Positions 11,517-22,655 are shown, counted from the first letter of the stretch. The stretch is DNA of 64,000 bases from Rahnella bruchi (GCF_003614975.1 NZ_QZWI01000007.1:124001-188000), one strand, 5' to 3'. Numbers and translations are program-made. Notes: generated by a model from the sequence alone, not told the origin.

Positions 11517-12974
11517 ATGCCTGAGCGTTCCATCTCCGTTCATCTGGCGCTGATGTTTGCCTTTTCCGCGCTGCTGATTGTATCCGTTATCGGCATCCTG
11601 CTCAGAAGCTCCTTACATGACTCTTTGCAAAAGCAGATGCATAACGAACTGCTGTTCCGGGAATCATTAATGAGTCCGTGGATCACCGCACGAACCTCGG
11701 CAGACGGCTGGTCTACCCTGGCCAATAAATTCACTGTGTTAACCAATTCTGAAGGTGAGCGCGTTCGCTACTGGATAGTGAGCGATAACCCGCGTTTTAG
11801 CATGGGGGGAACGCCACCGGTGGGTGTTCAGTGGTCTTCTTTGCAGGAAGGCTTTAATAAAGTGCCCGGCGCATCGGAAGGCGCATGCTCGCTGTTCCTG
11901 TTAGTGAAAACCATCCCTGCCAACGGTGAAAGACCTGAGCTGCGCTATGTGGTTGCCATCGACTCCACGCCGTACATGGGCACGCTCGATGCGTTCACGC
12001 GTACACTGCTGATCATTACTGCACTGGGCGTCGTGATTGTCGCCTTACTAGGATACGTCGTTTCAAGGATCGGTCTTCGTCCCGTTGGGGCGCTCAGTAA
12101 ACAGGCCCGGCAACTCGCTCCTGGGGACCATGGTCAGCGCCTGAATACCGAAGCATTACCTGACGAATTACAGCAGTTAGCATCATCTTTTAATGGCGTG
12201 CTGGAACGGCAAGAGGTCGCCTGGCGACAGCTCGAAAGCTTTAACGCCGATGTTGCGCATGAACTCCGTACCCCGCTGACAAACCTTATCGGTCAGACGC
12301 AACTGGGTCTCTCGCGCCGACGTTCGCATGATGAACTGGAAGAGTTATTGGGTTCCAATCTGGAAGAACTTGAACGCATGACGTCTATTGTTAACGACAT
12401 GCTGTTCCTGTCTCATGCTCACGCGGGTGAACATGCTTCCCAGCTTACGCAGGTGTCCCTGCGTGAAGAAACCCTGAAAACAGCGGAGTATGTTGAACCC
12501 TCTTTTGTTGAAAAACAGCTCTCTCTGGATGTTGAGGGCGATGTCACCGCGCACATCGACCGGCGACTGTTCCACCGCTCACTGGCTAATTTACTGGAAA
12601 ACAGCGCAAGACATTCACCCTCCAACAGCAGGGTAATGGTGCGGTTAAGCGAAAAAGATCATCAGGCCTGTGTTGAAGTTTCAAACCCTGGCGACCCAAT
12701 AGCACCAGAGCACTTACACCGGCTTTTCGAGCGGTTCTATCGCGTTGACACCTCCCGGGCCAGGAGTGATACCCATCATGGGCTGGGCCTGTCGATCGTG
12801 CGTGCCGTCGCCATTATGCACCGGGGAGATGTCTTTGCGCGGAGTGAAGATGGCATCAATACATTTGGCCTCACCTTTGCGATACAAGCGGATAAAGCGG
12901 CGGGCAACGCTCAATCCAGAGCTGAGCCGGGGCCCGGTTTAACTGACAGAATTGTCAGGGGGGCGTCAGCCTGA
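11517..12974 (+). CDS. Membrane sensor histidine kinase (CusS/PcoS/HprS-like)
   Basis: A 485-residue kinase. TM1 is near residues 11-31, a periplasmic sensor region spans about 32-155, and TM2 lies near 160-182. HAMP follows, then HisKA with His248 (DVAHELRTPLTNL) and an HATPase domain with an N-box (NLLENSARHS) and G-box (HGLGLSIV). I chose the ATG at 11517 with AAGGGG 7 bases upstream; the in-frame ATG at 11502 touches the regulator stop and lacks a site. Partner of the preceding regulator. The signal may be copper, HOCl or a reactive electrophile; the sequence does not decide. The second regulator box overlaps its 3' end. Confidence 0.9.
   Translation: MPERSISVHLALMFAFSALLIVSVIGILLRSSLHDSLQKQMHNELLFRESLMSPWITARTSADGWSTLANKFTVLTNSEGERVRYWIVSDNPRFSMGGTPPVGVQWSSLQEGFNKVPGASEGACSLFLLVKTIPANGERPELRYVVAIDSTPYMGTLDAFTRTLLIITALGVVIVALLGYVVSRIGLRPVGALSKQARQLAPGDHGQRLNTEALPDELQQLASSFNGVLERQEVAWRQLESFNADVAHELRTPLTNLIGQTQLGLSRRRSHDELEELLGSNLEELERMTSIVNDMLFLSHAHAGEHASQLTQVSLREETLKTAEYVEPSFVEKQLSLDVEGDVTAHIDRRLFHRSLANLLENSARHSPSNSRVMVRLSEKDHQACVEVSNPGDPIAPEHLHRLFERFYRVDTSRARSDTHHGLGLSIVRAVAIMHRGDVFARSEDGINTFGLTFAIQADKAAGNAQSRAEPGPGLTDRIVRGASA
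12943..12958. promoter_or_regulatory. Second CusR-type palindrome CTGACA-N4-TGTCAG
   Basis: CTGACA-GAAT-TGTCAG has the same twelve fixed bases and spacing as the box at 9535-9550. It lies 80 bases before the cupin/CMD/flavodoxin operon and inside the last codons of the kinase gene. This is a strong candidate binding site for the island's response regulator. Confidence 0.62.
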
Positions 12975-13038
12975 CGTCATCGCCCTCTAGATAGAATCAT
13001 CGCAGGCAATCCCCTCTTTATTGATAAGGACGCTTTGC

Positions 13039-13518
13039 ATGATCGGACATTTACGTTACCTCGGGCTGTTACTGCCCCTCTGCACATTTTCATCCTCGGC
13101 AGCGGAGCAAAATCCCGCTGTCCATATCGCCTCCGCAGGAAGTCAGAACGCGGTGTATGGGCCAGCAGAGAACTTTACCGGTCGCGTCCGGGTTGATCCT
13201 CTCTTCAAACCGGATAACGACATCAATGTTTCCGGGGCTTATGTCACCTTTGAACCCGGCGCTCGTTCCGCCTGGCATACGCATCCGGCAGGTCAGCGGC
13301 TGATTGTGACCTCGGGTGTTGGGCTCACTCAGCAAGAAGGCCAGCCGGTGCAGGTTATCCGCGCCGGTGACGTTGTCTCTTGCCCGGCGGGGGTCAAACA
13401 CTGGCACGGGGCGGCACCCGGCAGCGCGATGACGCATCTGGCGATAACCGGGATTGTGGATGGCAAAAGCGTTAACTGGAAGGAGTTAGTGACAGATGAA
13501 CAATACCACGCCCATTAA
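13039..13518 (+). CDS. Exported cupin-domain protein
   Basis: A 159-residue single-domain cupin with a Sec signal peptide (hydrophobic RYLGLLLPLCTF, cleavage near SSAA). Metal ligands are visible in motif 1 (AWHTHPAGQ) and motif 2 (KHWHGA). I chose the ATG at 13039, with AAGGA 8 bases upstream, over the TTG at 13021. It overlaps the next gene by 23 bases. Cupins of this type are often found with carboxymuconolactone-decarboxylase proteins, exactly as here. The catalytic role is unknown; handling of a quinone or an oxidised small molecule in the periplasm is plausible. Confidence 0.82.
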   Translation: MIGHLRYLGLLLPLCTFSSSAAEQNPAVHIASAGSQNAVYGPAENFTGRVRVDPLFKPDNDINVSGAYVTFEPGARSAWHTHPAGQRLIVTSGVGLTQQEGQPVQVIRAGDVVSCPAGVKHWHGAAPGSAMTHLAITGIVDGKSVNWKELVTDEQYHAH

Positions 13519-14257
13519 AGCATTAGCGGCATCAGTACTGCTGACCTTTGGTTTTGGTCTCGCCGCACATGCTGCGCCCGTCAATAAAGGAGCCTCAGAA
13601 ATGAACCACGAACAAAAGGTTTCAGATACGCTTTCAGCCAGCCAACAGGCCATCCCGTTGATTGCGGCATCGATGGCCAGCAGTCAGATGAATAAGCTGA
13701 ATGCCGCCCTGAATCAGGGTCTTGACGCAGGACTCACGATAAACGAAACCAAAGAGATTCTCGTCCAGCTTTATGCCTATACGGGCTTCCCCCGTAGCCT
13801 GAATGCGCTTAGTGAACTGATGAAGGTCGTCGAAGCACGTAAACAACGTGGTATCAAAGACGTTGAGGGTAAAGAACCGGTTGCCCCGATCCCTGTCGGA
13901 GATGAACTTCGCCGTGTCGGTACCGCAAACCAGACAAAAATCTCAGGCGCTCCCGTCCAGGGCCCGCTGTTTGATTTTGCCCCAGTGATTAACCAGTTCC
14001 TGCAAACGCATCTTTTCGGCGACATTTTCGCCCGTGATAACCTCGACTGGCAAAGCCGCGAGCTGGCAACGGTTGGCGCATTAGCGGCCACACCTGGCGT
14101 TGAATCACAATTGCTGTCGCATACCCGAGCAAGCATGCGGGTCGGCCTGACGGCAGCGCAGCTGCGCCAGCTGGCACAGGTTCTGCGTGAACATGGCGAA
14201 AGTGATGCAGCAACGCGGGCTGAAAAGGCGCTGCAGCAGGCGCTCGCAAACAATTAG
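13496..14257 (+). CDS. Exported carboxymuconolactone decarboxylase (CMD/AhpD-like) family protein
   Basis: 253 residues: signal peptide (cleavage near AAHAAP, residue 27), then two CMD repeats. One is around residues 60-115 (NETKEILVQLYAYTGFPRSLNAL) and one around 170-245 (WQSRELATVGALAATPGVESQLLSHTR). The conserved CxxC of peroxidase-type AhpD is absent, so redox-disulfide chemistry is unlikely. It starts inside the cupin gene (translational coupling) and is followed after 9 bases by the flavodoxin. Member of the putative TGACA-N4-TGTCA regulon. The substrate is unknown. Confidence 0.82.
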   Translation: MNNTTPIKALAASVLLTFGFGLAAHAAPVNKGASEMNHEQKVSDTLSASQQAIPLIAASMASSQMNKLNAALNQGLDAGLTINETKEILVQLYAYTGFPRSLNALSELMKVVEARKQRGIKDVEGKEPVAPIPVGDELRRVGTANQTKISGAPVQGPLFDFAPVINQFLQTHLFGDIFARDNLDWQSRELATVGALAATPGVESQLLSHTRASMRVGLTAAQLRQLAQVLREHGESDAATRAEKALQQALANN

Positions 14258-14266
14258 GAGTGGGTT

Positions 14267-14851
14267 ATGGAGCATGATCCCAACCGCAGAATGTTAATCA
14301 CCGCACTTGCCGGGCTGACGCTGGCGAACGTTTCTTTGGCATCAGCAGCCACCGGAACCACAAACGTGCAGGGTAAAAGCCGTGTTCTGGTGGCGTACTT
14401 TTCCCGCAGCGGAAATACACGGGTGATTGCGGGCGTCATTCACCGCAGCCTGAACACCGATCTGTTTGAAATCGAGCCGGCAACGCCTTATCCGGAAGAC
14501 TATTTTCAGACCGTTGAACAGGCGAAAAATGAGCGTGAGCGAGGCGTAAAACCGGCATTAAAAAATAGCGTCGCAGATATCGCACGCTACGAGACCCTGT
14601 ATTTAGGCTTCCCAATCTGGGGGACCAGCGTGCCGCCTGTAGTGCAAACATTTCTCAGCAGCCACAACCTTGCAGGCAAATTACTTATCCCCTTCATTAC
14701 TCACGGTGGCTACGGTAAAGGAGACAGCGACGACATCCTTGCCAGTCTCGCCCCAACTGCGCGCCGGGAAAAACCGCTGGTCATTGAATGCGACCAGGAA
14801 CGAAGAACTACAGAAACGGTAACCAGTTGGTTAGAGACGATACGCGGCTAA
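14267..14851 (+). CDS. Exported flavodoxin-like protein
   Basis: A 194-residue flavodoxin fold behind a twin-arginine-like leader (N-R-R-M-L-I at residues 6-11, then a hydrophobic run ending SLASAA). The FMN-phosphate loop is SRSGNT (46-51). The isoalloxazine-side loop FPIWGTSVPP and the late GGYGKGD are also visible. Flavodoxins are normally cytoplasmic, and a Tat-type leader fits export of a folded FMN protein. It may pass electrons to neighbouring exported enzymes; that is inference. It closes the cupin-CMD-flavodoxin operon. Confidence 0.82.
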   Translation: MEHDPNRRMLITALAGLTLANVSLASAATGTTNVQGKSRVLVAYFSRSGNTRVIAGVIHRSLNTDLFEIEPATPYPEDYFQTVEQAKNERERGVKPALKNSVADIARYETLYLGFPIWGTSVPPVVQTFLSSHNLAGKLLIPFITHGGYGKGDSDDILASLAPTARREKPLVIECDQERRTTETVTSWLETIRG

Positions 14852-14958
14852 TCGTCCGCATTCATGAGTCTGCCAAATAAGGGCAATCAGGGGTGCTAAA
14901 TAATTAACGCTGACAACTCAGATATGATTGAACGGCAAACATAACAGAGGATGTAATC

Positions 14959-16023
14959 TTGAAGACAATCTTAAAAACGCTGGCCACCTGCGTAATGGCG
15001 GGTGGCCTGGTGGCTCAATCGGTATATGCCGAGCCGCTGGTTATTCAGGAACAGGGAAGCTTTTCTGCTGGTGGCACTATCATCACCGCACCAGGAACAT
15101 TTGACGCGAAAAAGCCGCTGGATTCAGCTGGTCAAACCTACCATGGCGATCATGCGTCTGTGTTCTACCAAATCCCGGAGAATCCGCATAAATACCCTAT
15201 CGTCATGCTGCACGGCGCAGGTCAGTTCTCCCGTACCTGGGAAAGCACCCCGGATGGTCGTGAAGGGTTCCAGAACATATTCCTGCGTCGCGGATTCTCA
15301 ACCTATCTTGTCGATCAGCCACGCCGGGGCAGCGCCGGGCGCACGACTGTAGAAGGTACTGTTACGCCTAAACCGGATGAACAGATGTGGTTCAACCAGT
15401 TCCGCGTTGGCGTATGGCCAGAGTATTTTAAAGACGTTCAGTTCTCTCACGACAAAGAAGCGTTGAATCAGTATTTCCGTCAGATGACCCCGAATACCGG
15501 GCCGTTTGATATCAATGTCATCTCTGATGCGATATCCGCAGTAGTGGATAAATCCGGCCCCGCTATCCTCTTCACCCACTCTCAGGGTGGCGGACCAGGC
15601 TGGTATACGGCGATGAAAAACGACAAGGTCAAAGCCATTGTCGCCTTTGAGCCTGGCAGCAGCTTTGTCTTCCCGGAAAAAGAACTCCCTGCCCCTATGC
15701 CAAGCGCGTTCGACACGCTGAAGGGTGAGCCTGTTCCGATGGAGCAGTTTATGGCACTGACCAAAATCCCGATTCTGATTATTTACGGCGATAACATACC
15801 GGATAAACCTGTCGCCATGCCCGCGCAGGACAGCTGGCGCGTACGCCTTGCAATGGCTCGGGAGTGGCGCGACGTGGTGAACAAGCATGGCGGGGATGTG
15901 ACGGTGACGCATCTGCCTGAAATGGGAATCAAAGGGAATACCCACTTCCCATTCTCTGATCTCAACAATATGCAGATTGCTGATTTGGTGAGTAAATTTC
16001 TGAAGGAAAAAGACCTGCAATAG
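14959..16023 (+). CDS. Exported alpha/beta-fold hydrolase (esterase/lipase-like)
   Basis: 354 residues with a Sec signal peptide (cleavage after VYA, residue 24). The oxyanion region is VMLHGAGQFSRTW. The nucleophile elbow is THSQGG (Ser208), a late Asp lies in IIYGDNIPD, and the probable catalytic His is in KGNTHFPF. Translation starts at TTG (14959), with AGAGG about 10 bases before; no in-frame ATG gives a complete signal peptide. It is separated from the flavodoxin by 107 bases containing a CTGACA half-box, so it may have its own promoter. The substrate is unknown. Confidence 0.82.
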   Translation: MKTILKTLATCVMAGGLVAQSVYAEPLVIQEQGSFSAGGTIITAPGTFDAKKPLDSAGQTYHGDHASVFYQIPENPHKYPIVMLHGAGQFSRTWESTPDGREGFQNIFLRRGFSTYLVDQPRRGSAGRTTVEGTVTPKPDEQMWFNQFRVGVWPEYFKDVQFSHDKEALNQYFRQMTPNTGPFDINVISDAISAVVDKSGPAILFTHSQGGGPGWYTAMKNDKVKAIVAFEPGSSFVFPEKELPAPMPSAFDTLKGEPVPMEQFMALTKIPILIIYGDNIPDKPVAMPAQDSWRVRLAMAREWRDVVNKHGGDVTVTHLPEMGIKGNTHFPFSDLNNMQIADLVSKFLKEKDLQ

Positions 16024-16221
16024 GAAGAGCCAGTATTGAGTCTTCATTATTGAAGGCTCAATACAAACATCATCTTTATAAAAAATAAAGTGGCCTAATC
16101 CTGCCGAAAAAAAGTGTTGAATATGGCGGTTTGCTTTGCTCACAAAACAGAGCGTCAGCCCTCCAAAGATTAATGAATACATCTAATAAACCCTAGTTAA
16201 TTACCCCCTCTAATAGAATAA

Positions 16222-19104
<2,883 letters not shown>

Positions 19105-19213
19105 TCATGAAGGGTGTTCATAGACACAATCATTTTAGCCCCATTACTGACATTAATGATAATTGATATTCTGACCGTATCGAAAATAAGTCTGAATTAT
19201 CAGTAGGTTTATC

Positions 19214-19999
19214 ATGAGAATACTCGTTGCAGGGGCGACAGGAAGTATTGGCCTTCATGTCGTCAATACCGCTATCAAAATGGGCCATCAGCCCGTGGCG
19301 CTAGTCAGAAATAAACGCAAAGTAAAATTGCTTCCCCGGGAAACAGATATTTTTTACGGCGATGTTTCATTGCCTGAAACACTCACCGAATTACCGAAAG
19401 ATATTGATGCCATCATCTTCACGCTCGGTTCCGATGGCCAGGGGCGAATTGGTGCCAGAGCGATAGATTACGGCGGAGTGCGTAATATTTTACGCATATT
19501 TAAGAATACGCCTGTTCGTATCGGCCTAATGACCACGATTGGCGTGACTGAACGACTCAGCACCTGGAATCAACGCACTGAGGTGCATGACTGGAAAAGA
19601 CGTGCCGAGCGTCTGGTAAGGGCGAGTGGTCACCCTTATACCATCGTCAGGCCCGGCTGGTTTGATTACAACAATAATGATGAACACCGAATCGTTATGC
19701 TTCAGGGAGATCGTCGCCATGCAGGAACACCGGAAGATGGTGTGGTATCCCGGGAGCAAATCGCCCAGGTTCTGGTCTGTGCCCTGACCAGCGACGAGGC
19801 AAAAAATAAAACGTTCGAGCTGGTGGCTGAACAAGGAGAAGCACAACAGGATCTTACTTTGCTGTTTGCAGACCTGCAAACTGATAATCCTGAAAAAAAT
19901 GATGGGGTTTTAGATTTGAACAACATGCCTTTCAGTGAAGAACCTGAGTGCATTATTAACGAGCTGAACCTGTTTTCAAAACACGTAAAATCAATCTAA
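19214..19999 (+). CDS. NAD(P)-binding SDR-like protein (atypical short-chain dehydrogenase)
   Basis: 261 residues with an N-terminal Rossmann motif GATGSIG (7-13) and the NmrA/YwnB-like layout (IVRPGWFDYNNND, SREQIAQVL). No classical YxxxK pair is obvious, as in many atypical SDRs that act as redox sensors or isomerases. It is divergent from the LysR gene, hence its likely target. It is the last intact gene of the island. Confidence 0.82.
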   Translation: MRILVAGATGSIGLHVVNTAIKMGHQPVALVRNKRKVKLLPRETDIFYGDVSLPETLTELPKDIDAIIFTLGSDGQGRIGARAIDYGGVRNILRIFKNTPVRIGLMTTIGVTERLSTWNQRTEVHDWKRRAERLVRASGHPYTIVRPGWFDYNNNDEHRIVMLQGDRRHAGTPEDGVVSREQIAQVLVCALTSDEAKNKTFELVAEQGEAQQDLTLLFADLQTDNPEKNDGVLDLNNMPFSEEPECIINELNLFSKHVKSI

Positions 20000-20024
20000 C
20001 ACCTTTGACAACTTGGCCCAATAG

Positions 20025-20058
20025 AGGCCGGTCTTATGACAGTTTGGATCCGGCCTTT
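20025..20058 (+). terminator. Terminator after the NAD(P)-binding gene
   Basis: A 7-bp stem AGGCCGG/CCGGCCT with a longer loop, followed by TTTAT, 25 bases after the stop codon. Confidence 0.5.
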
Positions 20059-20190
20059 ATCCGAAGTATGGTTTGCCGGGTAGTACTAAATTCTCGGGCA
20101 ATAGAGCTGATGCTTAAGCCTAAATTAATACGCTCAATAACGACCTGTTTTGTTCTTCGTTCAGTGAACCAGATTAATGAGCACAACTGA
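20034..20190 (-). pseudogene. Relic of a serine recombinase/resolvase C-terminus
   Basis: Reading the minus strand gives about 50 codons ending at TAA (20034-20036). They contain [18 protein letters not shown] followed by [13 protein letters not shown], a good match to the HTH_7 DNA-binding end of Pin/Tn3-type serine recombinases. Upstream it is cut off by a stop, and no catalytic domain is present. It lies 260 bases inside the right att-like repeat. It is most likely debris of a mobile element rather than a working gene. Confidence 0.5.
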
Positions 20191-20448
20191 AATTAGACAT
20201 GTCCGCTTATGGCACTCAGCCGACAGTTAAACCTCTTTGCACACAGTTTCACATAGGATAAACACCTTCGACGTTACCTCTAATTACGCTTCATTTTCAG
20301 AGAGTAAAATAGTCATGTTCACTCATGCTGCGGAACGCTCATACCAGATTTATGGAACCCGCAACTATCGGTGGTCATTCTGGTGGTTTTGACAGAAAGG
20401 GAATTCAGGATTTTCTTGTTTATTAGCCAGTTACTGGCAAAGGCGATC
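20191..20448. other. Non-coding right end of the island
   Basis: No convincing gene on either strand. The stretch lies between the recombinase relic and the att-like repeat and looks like degraded mobile DNA; I recognised no insertion-sequence end. Confidence 0.4.
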
Positions 20449-20468
20449 CCAGTCAGAGGAGCCAAATT
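20449..20468 (+). repeat. attR-like direct repeat (tRNA-Asn 3' end copy)
   Basis: An exact 20-base copy of 6500-6519. Only the 3' end of the tRNA is present here; the upstream bases do not resemble a tRNA. It is followed by its own, diverged terminator hairpin, as expected for the chromosomal side of an island junction. Confidence 0.75.
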
Positions 20469-20471
20469 TAG

Positions 20472-20507
20472 AAAAGCCCGCCTTGGGAAACTTAGGCGGG
20501 CTTTTTG
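20472..20507 (+). terminator. Terminator hairpin behind the attR-like repeat
   Basis: GCCCGCC/GGCGGGC stem with a T-run, in the same position as the terminator of the intact tRNA-Asn but with a different upper stem. This is consistent with the original chromosomal terminator of the tRNA. Confidence 0.7.
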
Positions 20508-20599
20508 TGCTTTGACTGCAGTCAATTGCTTTAAGCGAAGTGTAAACGTCAGTCGAGATAACACATCGAACATTCAATTCCCAATAATATGTCTAATTC

Positions 20600-21628
20600 T
20601 TAGCTCAATTGCTTCATCCAACTATGAATACTCTTTAATTCGATGATCTTGTTACGAATCGAAACTTCAATGTTCTCATTAATAGTTAATGGTGACCATA
20701 TTGTTAAGTGAGGAGAGACTGCCATAAATTGCGTCATATTTTTACCATCTTTCTTAACCAAAGTAACCTTTTGCTTACTACGCCTCTGGTAATCATGTTC
20801 TTTATCCAGGCACTCCAGCGCTTCATTTAAAATGCATCGCCACTTTTCCTCTGTCAATTCATTAAGTTTAAATGGTTTGCCGCCTATGTATTTTTCTTTA
20901 ATTTCAGGTCTGGATGCTACTTGCCAGGCATCGCGCCAAAAGGACAGGAATATTTGATCTGAAGTTTTTAAGTCTTCTATTATTTTTGGCAATTCAGGTG
21001 CTTTTAGCTCTGATTTAATAAGCTTAGATATTGGCCAGTTTTTGTACATCAACCCTTCAAGGTTAACCCCTAAAGAAATTTCATTGCTTTTTGGTTGCAC
21101 GGCAATATTCCATTGGACGCCCTCGTTTCCATCACTCATGCCAAAAAATGGCTTATTGAGTTGGCCAAAAGGTCTACCTTTTATTTCTAAAACCTCACAA
21201 AAAGTCTGTAATAAAGCAGCATACTCTTCAGAGCGAGGTCTGTTTGGAAAATTGCTATTATTTTTCTTTCGATGAAGTTTTGTCTGAGGCGACGTTTGGC
21301 GATCAATACTTTCTATCATTTTAATATTACTCTGAGAATCAAAAATAGACTTTATAGCTTTGTATGCATCATCCGCGCACAAATTAAAGAACTCTCTTCT
21401 CTTTTGACGTAATGGACTTAACTTATAATGAATTAATTTCTCAAGTTCCTTGCAATCATCAACAGAAATGAAGTGAGCCACAGCCCAAATAAAATCGCCA
21501 GTTGAACTTTTATTTATTTCATGACACCGGGAAATGGGATCTCTGGTGGTCATTCCAATCTTACACACCGGCAAGTCAATGTCAGCGACTTCCAGAATAT
21601 AGACATACCCACTCATTTTATCAGTCAT
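20600..21628 (-). CDS. GIY-YIG nuclease-type protein with unknown C-terminal domain
   Basis: 342 residues, AT-rich. The N-terminal 90 residues match the GIY-YIG fold of the T5orf172/MUG113 type: GYVYILE (7-13), VCKIGMTTRDP (21-31) with R34, a glutamate in ELEKLIH (61-67) and the basic RREFF (78-82). A linker rich in Lys, Ser and Asn (about 100-130) leads to a C-terminal region with GVQWNIAVQ and SLGVNLEGLMYKNWP that I do not recognise. I chose the ATG at 21628 with AAAGG upstream over the GTG at 21634. It stands alone just outside the att repeat. A DNA-targeting, perhaps phage-defence, role is inference. Confidence 0.65.
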   Translation of the reverse strand: MTDKMSGYVYILEVADIDLPVCKIGMTTRDPISRCHEINKSSTGDFIWAVAHFISVDDCKELEKLIHYKLSPLRQKRREFFNLCADDAYKAIKSIFDSQSNIKMIESIDRQTSPQTKLHRKKNNSNFPNRPRSEEYAALLQTFCEVLEIKGRPFGQLNKPFFGMSDGNEGVQWNIAVQPKSNEISLGVNLEGLMYKNWPISKLIKSELKAPELPKIIEDLKTSDQIFLSFWRDAWQVASRPEIKEKYIGGKPFKLNELTEEKWRCILNEALECLDKEHDYQRRSKQKVTLVKKDGKNMTQFMAVSPHLTIWSPLTINENIEVSIRNKIIELKSIHSWMKQLS

Positions 21629-21778
21629 GTTCACCTTTTTTTAAATTTATGAATATTCATCCATTCTCTATATAATAGCATTCCCTTTTGAAATCGACAG
21701 AGTTATTAATCAATTATAGTATTATTAAAAATACCGAAAAGGTTATTTCTTAAGCGCCGCAAATCTCATCCCCCGCAC

Positions 21779-21816
21779 TTGACACCCCACATATCATGTA
21801 TCATTATAAGTTACAT
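21779..21816 (+). promoter_or_regulatory. Promoter with operator-like dyad of the Rrf2-type gene
   Basis: A perfect -35 TTGACA (21779-21784) is followed by an AT-rich -10 region. The dyad ATGTA-N11-TACAT (21796-21816) overlaps the start codon of the Rrf2-type regulator, which suggests autorepression. Confidence 0.5.
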
Positions 21817-22243
21817 GAAAACAAACAACTCACTTTCTTCAACGCTGCACATCCTTCTGCATATGGCTGATGCTGGCGTGCCGCTGACGTCGGAACAGCT
21901 GGCGGCTTTCCTCGACACGAATCCTGTCGTGGTGCGTAAGATGCTGGCCGGACTGCGCGAGCACGATATTGTTACGTCCGAAAAGGGCCATAACGGTGGC
22001 TGGAAGCTGGCGCGCGCGTTGAATGCCATCACCTTGTATGACGTCTATCTGGCGCTGGGCTCCCCTTCTCTGTTTGCTATCGGTAACCGTAATCACGCGC
22101 CAGAATGCCTAATCGAACAGGGGGTAAACCGAACCATGAATGGCGCATTCACTCAGGCGTATGAGCTGATCATCGGTCAGTTCAAACAACAAACTCTCGA
22201 GGAGATCGGTACAGAATTCTTAAATAACCCGCCACACACTTAA
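21815..22243 (+). CDS. Rrf2-family transcriptional regulator (YwnA-like)
   Basis: About 142 residues. An N-terminal winged helix (LTSEQLAAFLDTNPVVVRKMLAGLREHDIV) with wing SEKGHNGGWKLAR is the Rrf2 pattern. Only one cysteine is visible near the usual cluster site (NHAPECLIEQG), so an iron-sulfur cluster as in IscR or NsrR is unlikely. Thiol- or electrophile-sensing is possible. The ATG at 21815 lies inside the ATGTA-N11-TACAT dyad. A small membrane protein follows after 13 bases, likely in the same transcript. Confidence 0.8.
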   Translation: MKTNNSLSSTLHILLHMADAGVPLTSEQLAAFLDTNPVVVRKMLAGLREHDIVTSEKGHNGGWKLARALNAITLYDVYLALGSPSLFAIGNRNHAPECLIEQGVNRTMNGAFTQAYELIIGQFKQQTLEEIGTEFLNNPPHT

Positions 22244-22256
22244 AACTGAGGTCAGT

Positions 22257-22646
22257 ATGGATATAAACATCGCACACGGGCTTTCCGCATTGTGGAATTG
22301 CCTGATCATTGCCCTTGCCGCCAGCAGTATTTCCATGAGTATTACGCAGGCAGATTTATTTGAGCCCATGCGTAACTGGATTGAAAAGAAAAATAATACG
22401 CTCGGCCATCTGTTTAAATGTTTTTATTGTTTCAGCCACTGGGTAGTTTTTGCCGGCATGGTGATTTATCACCCGCTGATTATTAACAGCAATTACATTG
22501 TTGCCGACTGGCTGGTATCTGCTTTTCTGACTCTTACCCTGACCACCTTTATTAATGGTCTGATGTTCAAAGTGTTCCAGTCAGCGATTTCAACGCACGT
22601 ACTGAAAGCACGCGCCCGTAAGGAATTAAGCGGCGACGCGCATTAA
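22257..22646 (+). CDS. DUF1360-type small membrane protein
   Basis: 129 residues with about three hydrophobic segments (12-32, 56-75, 82-105). The conserved LFKCFYCFSHWVV (Cys-x-x-Cys then His-Trp) is the hallmark I associate with DUF1360 proteins. Function unknown. It is co-transcribed with the preceding Rrf2-type regulator, hence probably induced by the signal that regulator senses. Confidence 0.65.
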   Translation: MDINIAHGLSALWNCLIIALAASSISMSITQADLFEPMRNWIEKKNNTLGHLFKCFYCFSHWVVFAGMVIYHPLIINSNYIVADWLVSAFLTLTLTTFINGLMFKVFQSAISTHVLKARARKELSGDAH

Positions 22647-22655
22647 TCAGACAAT

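Noticed and set aside
14911..14926. Third CusR-type box before the esterase gene
   Set aside because: Only the CTGACA half is present; the other half does not match, so it is not listed as an operator.
15298..16182. 294-codon open frame opposite the exported esterase
   Set aside because: It is fully antisense to a clear signal-peptide hydrolase, and its composition is that of a complementary-strand shadow.
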